Positions 1 through 13,263 are shown, numbered from the stretch's first letter. The stretch: 64,000 nt of DNA from Melanocharis versteri (GCA_013397845.1 VZTG01001883.1:2608304-2672303); one strand, 5' to 3'. Numbers and translations are program-made. Notes: generated by a model from the sequence alone, not told the origin.

Positions 1-310
1 GATACAGGGGTCAGTTTCTTTTCCTAGGAAACAAGTAATAGGATGAGAAGAAAAGGTATCAAAGTTTCACTTGAAGACATTTAGATCATATATTGGGAAA
101 AATTTCTTCACTGAAAGGGTTGTCAAGCATTGGAAAGGGCTTCCCTGTAAAGTAGTGGGGTCACCATCACTGAAGGTGATGCTTCCCATAAAAGACATGC
201 AGATTTAGCATGCAGGGACATGGTTTAGTGGTGTACTTGGCAGTGTTGGGTTAATGGTTGCCCTTGATGAACTTAAAGGTCTTTTCTGACCTAACCGATT
301 CTATGATTCT
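1..310 (+). mobile_element. CR1 LINE fragment, 3' end (truncated by window edge)
   Basis: Sense-strand tail of a Chicken Repeat 1 non-LTR retrotransposon. It keeps the order seen in CR1 ends: a degenerate 'aaatttcttcactgaaagggtt' type stretch near 100-122, a 'ggaaagggcttccct' block, a 'cttaaaggtcttttctgacc' block near 270-290, and the terminal GATTCTATGATTCT at about 297-310. It is divergent from young CR1s, so probably an old copy. The 5' part lies outside the window or was never copied, since CR1s are usually 5'-truncated. No intact reading frame remains. Confidence 0.85.
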
Positions 311-3300
311 GATTGAAGACTTCAGGGAGAGACAAAGAGAAAGATTTATAAATAGATAGAAGGATCTATCATTCAATTGACAAATCAATTCCCCTCTTTC
401 CATGCTGGGCATAAATGTTGGTCACCATGTTTAATTTCAGTGAATACTTCCTTTACAAAGAAAGTAACTGAAATTAATCACTATTTTGAGATTAAAAATA
501 AATAATCTCAAAAATTACTGAAACTAATTCAATGAATTCTGTTCATCTTGCTATTGAGACCTCACAGCAGATACAGGAAGAAGCGGAAAGACCTATTTTA
601 GTTTGCCTCTTCCTTCCATATTACTAATATTTCCTCCAGGTGAACCTTTGTCAATTAGAGATAGTCAGAGTAGTAGCATCTCTGCCTTTGCAGCCTTTTC
701 TCCAAGGATGACACAAACATTACTGAACAGGTCTCAAGGTTGTTCCCTGACTGCTGTACACTTCTCTCTTTAGGAAGGGTATTTCTGAAGGCACTTTCTG
801 TGCTACATGACAAAGGAGAGAGTGCAGGTCTGGTACTCTTGATTATAGGGGAGCATTCTAGAATTACACTTTAATGTTTCTGAGATCAGATAAAATGTTC
901 CATGTTTTGCCAAAGTAAGAAACCTGATCCTCCAGACCTGTCCTCTGAAAGAATTTTCTTCTTTCCGTCAAGTATAGAGGAAGGTTGAGCAGGAAAGACA
1001 AAAGATTTCCAGTTTGATATTCTGACTGAACACTGGAGCATAGTTGGAAGTTGAGCACAAGCTGGGGGTTACATAATGTGGGCTGTACTGAGCATAACAA
1101 CTTCCTTTTCAGTTCTGCTGATCTATGACTTCAAGCAAATCACCTTCAAATCTAAGCCTCTCTAGAGAAATGAACTAAGTTTTATCCCTCAGTTGAAGAA
1201 GCTTAGGTTAAATGTAAGTAGTACTATTATTATAACATTGCAGGTTGACCTGTAAAAGTGAAGGGAGAAAGTAGGCAGAATTTCTTGAATTTTCTTACTC
1301 TCTGAAACCCAGATGGCAGTCTAAAAACACTTGACTTCTGAACTCCTGACTTCAAGTATTATTAGCAGCCCTTTGGCCTCCCTTTAAACTGTAGCCTGAA
1401 GACTTCACATTGTTAAGTGAAAAATAAGTGCTCAGCTCTGAGCTGGATCATCCATGATATGAATATGAAGAAAAAGAAGAGGTAAGGAGGAAAGAAAGTG
1501 AAAGCTGCTGTTGCAGAGGAGTAAGAAGATGGCTGTTACACAAGCCAAGACAAGAACAGGAGCCAAGGATCACTGCAGGATTGGTGGGACTACAGACAAC
1601 GCAGCTAGTATATAGGTCCAGATTCTATCCAGGAAAACCTGTCAGTAATCTACAGCAGCAGAAGGAGGACTAGGCTCAGGTTGACCTATGACACTGCCCA
1701 GGCTACCCTGGGTGTCCAGGCCTGAGTTGTCATGGAGATCCAGATGCATGGTAGAAGGTGCATGGGTAAGGATCCCATAAGGCTAGTCAAGGCAGGCAGG
1801 TTATATGGGTGTCCTAAGGCCCTTGAAAACTGAAAACAAAATTTCTATATGTGACTTGAAAGAAGGCATTTGTATACTGTACTTGTGCAGAAGTATTCAC
1901 TGAAAAGTACAGAACTGCCTGCGCCAGGAGACGGAAGTCCTGTGCAAGGACCTGGCTGTATCAGAGCACAGGTAACTTTCTCCAGCTCCACTACTCTCAC
2001 TGCCTAGTTGGAAGGAAAAAAACACTTTAGTTGGGAAGTTCTAACACATATTAGGTCTATCTATGAGAAAGTGACTAGATAACTAAGGATTTCTATATTC
2101 TTTGCTTCCTTTGATACCTACAAGAAGGAGTGTGTTCCTCAATATTCCTATATGTGAATGAATATTATTGCAGGTTTTCATAATGGTTTCTATTTTATTG
2201 TCTCTTTAAATTTCATATAAGGTTTTCAAAAATTCTGTAGCTTATACTCTGAACCAGAAATTTTTCTTACACTTTAGGGACCTTCTACAAAAATGCATGT
2301 AGTCACCTGAACTCAGATAACTTGTGAAGTTTTTAGAAGTCAGAGTAATTACGCTTACTAATTTTAAATTATTAATAGTGATCTATATTAATTAGATTAA
2401 TAATATAATTAATTAGATCCATATTAATCGGAGTTTCTTTATTCTGAATCCTTAAATTGGAATTTTTCTAACAGGAACAGGCTTTCTCTTGAGATGCAGG
2501 CCCCATTTTTGACAGGGAATAGAGGAAAGAGAAACTTGACACTATTTTGGTGATTCTTTCTTTAAACTTTAATTGATTCCTCCTTTTGGTCCGGGCACCA
2601 GCCATTTACTCTTTTTTAAGTCAGTAGTAAATTACTCCAAAGACCCAATTTGTACTTATACCTGAGACATCTTCAGCCATGAATGTCAGAATTGGTCTCA
2701 GTAATCCAGACTATTTATAAACCTATTGGCAAAAGGATTTATATGTTCCCAGGCTTCCCCATTAAAACATGGATGGCAGGGTTTAATCAGGAAAATATAT
2801 ATATTATGTAATTGCAATTCCCTCAAGAGCTCGTTTGCATTTGCACAGTCTCACTACTAACATTACAATGGCTAAGGGTCTGCCTGTCACAATTTCCATT
2901 GTAAAAACCTGCACTATTTCCAGCAGGGGCAATAATTAAGTAATAAAAAATCACATGGTGCTGAAACATGAATCAGTACTAGAAGTAGACCCTGATTCAG
3001 TTAACTAGTTTAACTGAACCCACTTTAAAGAAAGATTGGGCAAACAGTTTGAAGAAAGCAAATCATCAAGACTGAGATTATAGCTGATAGTTTAAATAAA
3101 TAGTCTCGAAAGAACATTCACTAATCAGACAAAAAGTAATAAGAGAACCAAAGACTTTGTTTGCCCATATCACTGAAAGCTGCTCAACTAATCATTCTTT
3201 AAATCTTTGGCTAATATTTTTACATATTTCTCAATAGATGAATTTTCTGCTGCTTTTCTAAGACACTACTTAAAACTCCTTAAGCTTCAACCTTACGAAA

Positions 3301-5129
3301 TGGCGTCTAACACTGAGACTACAATTTATTTGTCTGTTATGTATTCGGCTGTTCTTGTTTGTGTTTTCCCTAACACTGCCCAGGTGGGAACACACCATTC
3401 CCACATCTCACTACTGTCCATTTGTCTAAGAAATATAAGTGGTTATTATAGCTCTGCTTGCGATGTACACACCTTGGAAGCATGTGTCTTTGTTGAATAA
3501 CCCACAAATGGATTGTATCTCAGCAGCATATAGAATTATATGGAATTTACTCCATCTAGGTCAAAGAGTAAGGAGGGATGGGGCAGAAAAAAGTAGTTCC
3601 ATGGAAAGCATTCTACATGTCTCATTAATTAACTTTAGTGAGTTAAAATACTATAGTTGCATTTGTTTAAATTGTTCTTGTAACTGTTCTTGTAATCAAT
3701 GATAACTCCTACCTCACCACCTGCAAGATCACATGGTCCTAACAATTAAGGACTTTATTCCTTTTACTTATTTTGTCCAGAGTATAAAAGCTTTGAATAA
3801 AACAAATGCCAAGAAAATAAGTAACCTCCTTTCTCGAGGCAACTGTACTTTCTGGGTCACTGGAAACTATCAACAGTATATATAGAACAGGAGAATTATG
3901 CTAGGTGTTCCCTGTTCCTGGCAGTCTTAACACTTTAACTCATTCATCCATATTTATATTCATCCATAAAGGTAGCTTTGAGAGAAAGATATGCTTTTAA
4001 TTCCCCTGCATTCCTTCTAGTTATCAAACAGTTGGTGATGCCTATGCTTTCTTTGCCTGCTTTTGTTTACACTGTGGTCTCAGCCTTCAAATATTCAACA
4101 TTCCAAATTGATTTCACACTGTCATACCACTCAGACAGTGCAAAAAGATGTAAAGCTCAAATTAAATCACTTACACTGAATATCCTGACTTTTTCTAGGT
4201 ATAAGTCTCAGTTTCATAACGTTACTTCAATGTAGCTTGTGGTGTGTTAATATGATATATTCCAGCTATTAAGTTTTAACATGCGTAGAAGGGTTTTTAT
4301 GAGTGAGGGTTTCTGTACAAAATATGAAGCATTTTAAGGCACCTGCTTTGGCATTTCAAGAAATATTCCCTGAAAAGCAATGAAATACACCCATGATAAG
4401 CTACTAAAAAAATGTGTAAGTCCCTATGCTGACCCTCTCTCTGCTAAATAAGAGATTTCCCAGTGTACTGTACTTGCCTGAGAAATACTAATAATTATCC
4501 TTTCACTGGAATATTTCAATGTAAAATAAAATGCTTAGCAGACTTATCCATATGTGGATAAGAAAAATTATACACATCAGTCTAAACATACCCTCCTTAG
4601 TTCCTGCTCCAAAGACATTAAAATGCCATTTTACAAATTACAGTCTAAGTACTGAATTCCTCAGGTTCTTTAGAAAGTGATCTAAAGTTTGACATTACAG
4701 CCATTTATATACTCTATATGGAATTTTAATTATAAAAATATATTTTTACTAAGTGAAGATAGGTCAACCACAGAAACTCCCCTCTTGATTCCTATTCCAC
4801 CTGCTCACACCTCAGATTTCTGGCATCACCTGACTCTGATAATCCTTATCCAGCTGAAAGACCATAAATTTTCATTCTGTGTGTTACAAGCAGTGACATA
4901 TGAATGTCATAGCTTCAGTTTATATTGAAAAATCTGGATGTTTATCCTCTGAATCCATGGCAACTCAGAGTTTATTAAATTAAAGCTGGGAAACACAATA
5001 GTGAAGTGTGTAAACTATGAACGTTATTGATAGCTTCTGCACTGTGACAGTATTCAGATAGTACAAATTAAACCCCCAAGTTCTCCCTTGCAATGAGCTG
5101 AGTCAATTAAAAACATCTCAGATTGATGA
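311..5129. other. Unique AT-rich non-coding stretch
   Basis: Apart from the hairpins at 431-513 I see no gene. A patch of higher GC at about 1540-1840 has no recognisable repeat or exon. 2348-2430 is very AT-rich with several TAATTA cores. 4543-4562 is a palindrome (CTTATCCA/TGGATAAG around a 4-base centre) that gives two inverted GATA-type cores. The short reading frames here (under 100 codons) have no recognisable domain. Confidence 0.5.
431..513. repeat. Two adjacent hairpin-forming inverted repeats
   Basis: The first hairpin has arms 431-454 and 457-477: TTAATTTCAGT pairs with ACTGAAATTAA, and TACTTCCTTT pairs with AAAGAAAGTA with one mismatch, leaving a GAA bulge and a 2-base loop. The second is 484-494 (TTTTGAGATTA) with 503-513 (TAATCTCAAAA), 11 bp perfect with an 8-base loop. 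They are separated by only six bases. They may be the remains of a small non-autonomous DNA transposon or simply AT-rich cruciform-prone sequence. Confidence 0.6.
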
Positions 5130-5220
5130 TTCATAGATTTGAAAGCCAGAAAGCAGTGGCATTTAAGGCCAATATTTATTCTTTCCTCCTGCATAAAGCA
5201 CGCCCTGAGACTGTCGCATA
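5130..5220 (-). mobile_element. Possible ancient CR1-like 3' end
   Basis: The stretch starts TTCATAGATTTGAAAGCCAG and continues to a CCTCCTGCATAAAGCACGCC block near 5186-5205. That order resembles the reverse complement of the 3' end of old CR1 subfamilies, in which an 'ATAGA...AAGGCCAGAAGGGACC' head precedes a 'CCTCCTGCATAACACAGGCC' block. The middle is poorly conserved, so this is a weak call. Confidence 0.3.
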
Positions 5221-5518
5221 TTTTCTTCCTACTTGTTACAAATGCTGTCTTGAGTAGAAATATCCCAACTTGAGTTAAATAATTTGGAGATTAATAGCTC
5301 CAATACTATATTGTGTATATTCATATAATATATATTTGATTTATAATATTTTTTTCAAAATATAAAGAGATTCAATTCCCAGCTTTTCTGGTCTGCAATG
5401 CCCTTGTCACCTCAGCTGATGTACAGCTATCAAATATCAGTTCCAGGTGTCTATATTTATACAGACATAGAATTTTTTTCTGAAGGACTGAAGAAGTGAT
5501 GAATTAACATTTTATTAC

Positions 5519-5585
5519 AGAATCATAGAATACTTTGCGTTGAGGGGACCTTTAAATGTCGTCTAGTCCAACCCCTTTCTGCTAA
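5519..5585 (-). mobile_element. CR1 LINE 3' end fragment, reverse strand
   Basis: Reads AGAATCATAGAATACTTTGC, then a 'GGGGACCTTTAAATGTCGTC' block and 'TAGTCCAACCCC'. This is the reverse complement of the CR1 terminus (GGTTGGAC...GATGA...AAGGTCCC...ATTCTATGATTCT). Only about 67 bases survive, as expected of a severely 5'-truncated insertion. A short A-run follows at 5585-5597. Confidence 0.85.
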
Positions 5586-8500
5586 GAAAAAAAAAAAGGT
5601 ATTTGTTATAATGAATACTTTTCTCATTTTAGGGGACTTTCTATGACCTTCTTTAGAAGTCAACATTCTTCTCAAGATGCTGGCATTTGAGCTGGGTGCA
5701 ACAGTTGAGGAGTTTTTGTACATATACCAAAGATTATGATCATATGAGTTGTCTGTTGTCAAGCATTTATGCATCAAGGATCAAACTGGCTTTTTGAGCC
5801 TGTATTCAACTTTCACTTTACAGAAATATTATTTTTGGATTTCTCTAGTGTCATAAATCCAAAGAGGATATCCCAATATATTTTAAGGAAAAGTTTAGAT
5901 ATCCAGTCTAAATAAAATATCTCTTGTTCTTTACCATTCATGTTTTCTTATTAAGTTGTCCTCTTCAATAACTCAAATAATTAAACTTCACACTATACTC
6001 AAAGGCATTTTAAAACTGTATGAACATATGTATTAGCAAAGAAAACAAAAGAATTTATATACTAGGCTATCTCTGGAGGAGGAAGCAGAGTAGACATATC
6101 AGTCTTGTCAGTGTGCTGGCACTTAAGCTGCATTGTAAATCTGTATGAAACCTGGGTCTTGACAAAGACCTTCATGAACTTATCCACAGCTTGCAAATCT
6201 CTGACTGTTTTGGGTCAAAAAGCAGAAGACATCATAGAACAGAGGACACAGGAAATTGCACCAGGTTCCAAATAAAGAGAGTACTTTCAGTCCCTATTTG
6301 AATTTTAATGGTAGTAGAGGCCCCTGAAGGAATTTTGATATTTTTTATTTCATTTGCTCTGTGTTCCCTGTAATGTTCTGAATCTGTTCTTCAGCCTCAC
6401 TTTTCTCTTGCACCTTCCCAGCACATACAACACTAAGAGATGTTTGCATTCTTAAGTGCTGTCATAGAGTTTTGCAAATGGAATATATAGAAAAATACTG
6501 ACGGGCTCAGAGAATTTACTGTTTCTGTCTTCTTTTCTCCTCTTTCCCCTCCCTTCTGCTCTTAAGGACTAAAAGTACTGATATAATTTCACAAGTGTGA
6601 TATTTCTTGGGGGTCATAAAGAAATTTTCAGTCCAACAACAGGTGCTTCGTTGGCTTCACTCTTCCATTTCAGGCTCTTTTTCTCTTCTTCCAAAGAACT
6701 TTCTACATGCTGCTTTGCTTAATCATTTGATAATAAGCAAATGACATGCAAATTATTTTATACACTCACTGCTTTTCCATCTGTAATTCCAATTTAAGAG
6801 GGTAGGAATGGCAAGGGAAGACAATAAAACTAACGCGCTACGTCTATTTTACTAAATTAAAGAAGACCAGGAGCAGTTCTTACCCTGAGATAAACTGGCC
6901 ATGCTGGATTTTCATCCAAACTTCTTGTGACTAGCCTTCTCTTGTCTTAGAGAAAACGAGACAAAGAGGCAGGTAACAACCTGCCTCAGCGGCTCACTAG
7001 ACGCTGGAGGGTATCCCTACCCACAACATAAACAAGGCCACCCATCATCTCATCTCGACTTTCACTAAGTAACTTGTGGCCAACAAGTCAATAAGAGTCC
7101 ACAGAAAAAAAGAACAATGTAATTTCCCACAGGTTTCATCAGGAACCATATGCAGCTAGTCTGAACACAACTTACTCATTGCAGTGTTAAAGCAAAGAGC
7201 AAAGTTTATTGCACTCTGATCTGCTGTTTAACTCACACTCTTTGAAACACTTCAGGCAGAGCCAAAATCAGAAAAACACGTATTTACATTACATTATTAA
7301 GGTTGACTTCCTAACTTCTGGGCAATTCTGAAGGGTATGCAGATAGAAAATGAAAGACATTTAGATACAGAAATATAGATGGAATATTGTCTACTAGGTG
7401 CTCTTAAAATGCCTATTTTTCTGAGTCCTTTAACATCTAAATACTTTTATAAGTTTGTCCTCCAGTCACATTTGATATATAGAAAACCATGAAATTTCTC
7501 CCTTTGTTGAAAGAGTCATTATTTGATTCAGTCTTATGAACATTCTGTAACAAGATAAAGCGCCTGTCCTGTCTCATCTTTGCTTCTAACCGGCGTTGAC
7601 CACGGCACTTGGAGAAAAAATTTTGACTGAGTGGATGACAGAGACTTGTAATTACCTGGTTTTTCACAGATATCACCTTTGGACACTTCTGAGATTTTTC
7701 AGAGTATGTGTCACTACAGGAGGTGTTCATCTTGATGTCCCCTCAAATTTTCTTTTTTTTTTCATTCACGGTATCCTGAAATCACACATATTTCAGGTAT
7801 TTTGCTTTTTGCTCTCCTTTTCAGAAAGGTTTTAGTTTGCTGTTATGAATATGATCATCCTGAGCTCGTTCTATCCTTATTTGAAAAAGGTCCAAAGCAA
7901 TTCATAGAAATTATATGAAGCTGAGTTTTGACAATTTCATTGGTTTGCTCTAAGTAGTACCTCACATTGAAAGATCGTGTTGAGAGTTGTTGGTTACAGC
8001 TGGAATGAAATTAAATCCTGCATCAATTTATTAGTAGAATTTCTTTCAGCTCACCTGTTGCATAATTGATGTCTTTAATACTTTAATGTTGAAAACCAGA
8101 AACTGGAGTGTTATGGAAAATATGGGATTCCCTTTAGAGGCAATGGGCTGCTGTTTCTGAATGGCCTGATTTCAGGCAGCTTCAGTTGCTCTTGCAAACT
8201 ACTTTGAGAAGGGAAGGCACAAAAAAGTTAAACCATGTCATAAACTTTTATGATTTTTCTTCCAAGGAAGGTTTATGTTTCAGAATGTAGAAGATATGTG
8301 CAAAATCTACCAGGGCTGTCAGTCTCAAAGCAAATATAAGTATATGCATATGGCATGGGGGAGGAATTTTAAGTATTATTTTATTTGTACTGTGTAAGCA
8401 AAATGCCTAAATAGGCCCATGGTTAAAATTCAAATATTAAAAAAAGAAAAACAGGGCAAAAAAAGGAAAAGGGTCATATATATGTTCCTGTACAGATAAT

Positions 8501-10382
8501 GCAAACACATTTTCATCCCTTGCTGGAACTGATGAATGTTCCTCACATAAATTTTTAGTCTGGCTCCAATTATACAGTCTTTTTTTTTACCTGGAAAATA
8601 TGATTATGTAAAACACTACCTACCTTCATCTTTATATAAGGTTATAAAAATGAAGATATGATGCCCAGCATGTACAGACTGTCTAGAGAAGATGGCTTGC
8701 AGTTTGTGTTTATGCATTCCACTGTTAACTTCATAGTGATTCTCTATTTAGTTTTCTCTGCGCGATTGAGATAAGACACATAAATATCAGTGCAACTCTG
8801 GTACTGAATTTCCAGTGAAACTCTGCATGAAATAGTTCTCTCAATAAAAGGTTGTGTAAATTATTTACAAGCATTCATACTTTGTTTGGATTGTAAAAGC
8901 ACATAGGTGTTATACACTTAAGTTGATTTCACACTGTAAAGACGTGCTGGAGCAGAGCTTTCTTCAGAGGTTATGCATTTATTTAAAGTAATTCTGCCAC
9001 TCACTGCTATTCTCACTGCTTGACACACACCGATTCACACATAAGATGAGCTAAGTTGTTTTTAATGCAAAAATGTCATCTCAAAACAAGGTAAATGTTC
9101 TCATTTATTTTTAAAATCCTCTCCTATATTACATGCCTTTTCTAAATTCTACCACTTCCTCAGATATTGAAGACATTTAGGATATCAAATCATTAAAGGT
9201 ACCCCAAAAATCACAGTTAGAAAAAATTAATGTGATTTGTATTTTAAAAAAACACACAATTTTTAGGTTTGTGTTATAATACCCAACAAAATTTATGGAA
9301 AATGTCTGTTAATGTCATCAAATATTGAATGTCAGCTATTATTTGATGTCACAGATATCTGTTTTGTCTTTGTGGTTTTTACACTTAAAAATGCTGCCTC
9401 TAAAGCAAACAAAAGTTAAAGAGTGTTGTGTATACATATGCAAATATGTAGCATTCTTTCTGCATTTCTATTTACGATGTACATCGGTTTTTACACCAAG
9501 TTCATCATGCTGGAAACTGCAAGACAAAAGGAAAGAAGCAGCAAATTGTAAGTTATTACGTCTACTATAAATAATGATAGTGTACTTCACGTCTTTATGT
9601 CTCTAATTTCTGAGTAATTAAAGCTCCCTTTCTAACATTGAGGTTTTCAGTACATCAGGTGTGTTAGAGGTCTGTAAAATTTGTATGTGTGTTTTCTCTC
9701 AGTCTTCATCTACATGAAATTATACCATCTGATTTGATCTTTTCTGCAGGACAAAAAGTTCTCTGTTTATTTGGTAAAGAATGCGGGGTAGAATATTATA
9801 CTTTCCCCTTTAAATGAAGAATGGATGATTCATTTAGGTAAAAATGTTGCTTTTTCTAAATTTTACTCCACTCCTACAGCCTCACATGCAAGTTGTAACA
9901 TTTATCTAGTGTTCTCTTGGACTATTAGTTCTTACTGTCTCTGTCTACACAACCGACGTAAAAGAAGTAAAATGCCCTGGAAGGTATTAAAAGGGATAAT
10001 CTGACGTGATGCCAAATAACAAAAAAGCCAGAATTACTTCAACAAGAACAAAAATATCTGTAAAGTGAATTGAAGCATTTCTAGCCTGTGACAGAAACTG
10101 GTCTTTTTATATCACATTATCTTTGAAGCTTCATCTTTATTCCCAAACACGGTAGATGTGTATTATTTTTCAAAATACCAGTTAGCTTGTCTCATAATGA
10201 CCTCAAACTCTACTTATTGCAGCAAATATCAAATTAATAGTTGTTCTCAACTGTTTTACTAATAGTTATAACCATGAGATAATTCAGCAGATATTTTATA
10301 TTTTTACAAGAAAAAACAGAAAGTTGCAAATTTGTACAAAAAAGATGTAAATTTTAATTGAAGGTATATATTTGAGGAAATG
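5586..10382. other. Unique AT-rich non-coding stretch
   Basis: No gene or large repeat recognised. 6966-6987 is a perfect hairpin, GAGGCAGGT / ACCTGCCTC with a 4-base loop, which places two E-box-type CAGGT/ACCTG cores back to back. The surrounding 6950-7130 is less AT-rich than its neighbours and could be an old element I do not recognise. Octamer-like ATGCAAAT is present near 9436. Confidence 0.45.
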
Positions 10383-10433
10383 AAAAAAAAAAAAAAAAAA
10401 AAATTTAAAACNAAAAAAAAAAAAAAAAAAAAA
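10383..10433. repeat. Interrupted poly(A) tract containing an N
   Basis: 21 A, TTTAAAAC, one N at 10412, then 21 A. The N and the near-equal A-runs on either side suggest that the assembler could not resolve the homopolymer length. It could also be a retroposon tail, but I see no recognisable element upstream. Confidence 0.9.
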
Positions 10434-12140
10434 GATTTAAAGATTTTAACCTGACACCTTGTCATTCTCAGGAGATATCATATCAGTGGGTCCACAGGAA
10501 AACTGAACTATGGAAAGTAGAGGACTGGCATGATCTTACAAACTTCACAAAAAAAATGCAACATTTAAAATAAAAAAAAATATGGTGTTTAAGCGCTTCA
10601 TAAAGAATTTTTGTTGATATTGTCACAGTATATTATTACACAGACCCACTGGCAATTTTTTTTAAAATATAAATATTTTCATCATATTTTGAATGAAAAC
10701 ATCAAAAAAGCTTCCTGGGACAGAAAAAAATATCTAATTTTTAATAGCTCTGCTAAATTTTATGCTGAAATTCTTCCTAGTATTTCTTTGTCTTGCACAG
10801 AGCATTTTTGAGGGCATTCTGCTTTGTTGTTATAGGTCACTCATGAACTTTTCAACTCTGAATACTCAGCTCCCAGTCAGAAAGATGCTCGTGGCTACTG
10901 TAATGTTGCCTATATATAACTGTTTGCTGTGCCACTGTGTTCATAAACAGTCAGCTGTTGACAGCAATGTGGTATTGCAGAGTCCCCCGTCCCTCATGAC
11001 TTACGATTTAGATGCATACTGCCTTGCTTTTGGGGATACTTAAAAATGTGCTGCTTAGGAGTTCAGTTTGCTCCTTAGTTGATGTATCTCATAATCAGTG
11101 GGTTATGAAAGTTTCCATAATCATAAACAAAGAGTAAACTATTGACTCTTTGCAGATGCGTGATGAAAAAAGAAGTATTGAAATCTATATATTACAATTT
11201 ATACACACGTAATTTGAAGATGTAAATTGATTTTGCTAACAGATGAGGAGAGAGCACTGAGAAACAAACACTCTGAAACATGTTTACTAAAATGTGTACA
11301 TTTTATAATAATTAGTGATTCTTATCCAATTCCTACACAGTCAGACATAAAATTGAAACAATTTTGGACACATTTGGTACAGATGTCAACTGAAGAGCTT
11401 GCTCATATTTCTAATTTCATCACTATCATATACCTGAGTACATTTAATTTTGCATTTCTGCATCAAATGTGTTGATGTGATAAATAAAAATGGCCTTCAT
11501 AGGCATTTCTTACTTCAGGAAAAGCCTGGAATAAATCTGACTGCATGCTATGGCTTAAATTATTTGTTCACCTTATGCCTTAACTCTTATGGTAACATTT
11601 GCCAACATTCATTGAGACGTTAGTAATGCCTGGTAGCATTGAAGGTGTGTCTCAAAAGATGCCTGTATCAGGAGGTGGATTGGACTATGGATATTGTGTA
11701 TTACATGGAGCAGGTAGACTACCGACTTGGTACAAGCTTCTTTATTCAAATGCTGGTACTTATAATACTTTTTATTTAAGTTCAAATAATGGTGGGAATG
11801 GAAATGAATGTTCAGGGGAAAAAAAGGTGTTTTCCCAATTGGTTAAACTCTATGAAATTTGCATGTTTTATGATTGCACTTAGCTATAAAATAATTTCTT
11901 TAACTTGTATGGAATTAATGAGGACAGAATTTTTATGGATGATCCTGGTATATTTCGATACCTTAGTACAAGCATTATTTTTCCATTGATGTTCAATAAG
12001 TTATACTCAATATTTACTGGAAACGAGTCTTGATTCAGACAAGTTTCATCAGAAACAAAACTGCCTTTAATGCAGAAATTTAGATCAGCAAACAAACTTA
12101 CCAAGAAAGAAACATACTTAGTTCCTGGCAAAAGCTCATA
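10434..12140. other. Unique non-coding stretch
   Basis: No recognisable gene or dispersed repeat. Short open frames at 10762-11043 and 11599-11883 (93-94 codons) show no domain, signal or composition that would separate them from chance frames. Confidence 0.45.
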
Positions 12141-12156
12141 AAGAAGACAGATATCT

Positions 12157-12270
12157 CAATGAAGAATGGTTTCTGAAAATGAGTTTGAGTTATCAGAAAA
12201 TATGTGTGAAATAATAAAGTAGGACATTTTTAGATAACTCAAACTCAATTTCAGAAACTATTCCTCATTG
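12157..12270. repeat. Inverted repeat, MITE-like or pre-miRNA-like hairpin
   Basis: Arms 12157-12194 and 12233-12270 are each 38 bases and match at 35 of 38 positions when one is reverse-complemented. The loop is 38 bases. One of the three differences becomes a G:U pair in RNA, so a transcript would pair at 36 of 38. Homology continues outward with a small indel: AAAGAAGACAG at 12140-12150 against CTGTCTTTTTT at 12273-12283. A further match may be CTTAGTTCCTGG at 12117-12128 against CCAGGAACTTAA at 12338-12349. A short non-autonomous DNA transposon is the simplest explanation. Confidence 0.8.
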
Positions 12271-12403
12271 AACTGTCTTTTTTATATATCTTGCTTATAT
12301 GACTAAATTGCTCTTCTTTTGTAAGCCTCTAAACCTTCCAGGAACTTAATGTGGGATACGACACAACGTGAGAAAGGTGTATCCCAGAAAAAAACTGGGA
12401 ATT

Positions 12404-12497
12404 AAAAAAAAATTAACGAACAAACAAACAAAAACAAAACAGAACAAAACAAAACCAAAAAACCAACACCAACACCAACAAAACAAAAACAAAAAAG
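12404..12497. repeat. A/C-rich low-complexity tract
   Basis: Mostly CAAA, CAAAA and CCAACA units with almost no G or T. It begins with a run of A and ends before GCTTTTTCAGC. The same kind of tract recurs near 24.8 and 36.5 kb. Confidence 0.85.
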
Positions 12498-13263
12498 CTT
12501 TTTCAGCTTTAAAATTAACAAGGTCACACTATCATTATGTAAGTATTGAAGTTCTGCATATCAATCTGATAAATCTCAGTGATAGCACCTAATAAAGCAG
12601 TTTGTTGGCATAAATACTGGTAATTTAAGGGGACTTATCTCCTCTTGCTTGTACATCAATTTAATTTTTGTTTGTTTGTTTCTAATAGTATTTGCACATA
12701 TAAAAAGATATTGAGGTTTACAGCTGGCAATAGTAATATATTAAATATTTTTTTAAAAAATATTTCATTTTGCTTTTAGATTTTTGAAAGAAAAGTAGAA
12801 AGATAACCCTGACTTTTTGACCAGAAGACCTATTACTATTTCCCTCTGGCATATTTTCTTGAAAATCCCTCCTTGCTCAGTTCCATTAGATGGATAATCC
12901 AATGTTTAAATGTTTGGCATAAGTTCTTGTCCTATTTTTTACCTTCTTCACATTTACAGCTAATTATGGAACTCCTTAGAATATTCTTCCTTTATGCCAT
13001 TGTATCCTGGATACCCCCTTCTGCATTACCTGAAGTCTGAGCACTGAGTTAATCCCTGGTGTAAGAAAGTGGAATAATGGAATAATTTATGCTTGACAAC
13101 TTGTTCTGTGTGTTCCAAAGACAGACTATCTACCTTGCCACGTATGCCACACATTATTAGTTCTTTGTCTTGTTAGGATTGGTGGTACTTTGGGACAACA
13201 TCTTTAAATATAAGTGGAATATTTAATTCCAATAATTATTTCCGGTAATTATTTCAAATACAG
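12498..13263. other. Unique non-coding stretch
   Basis: Nothing recognised except a short TTTG-repeat at about 12665-12681 and an AT-rich self-complementary patch around 12740-12765. Confidence 0.45.
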
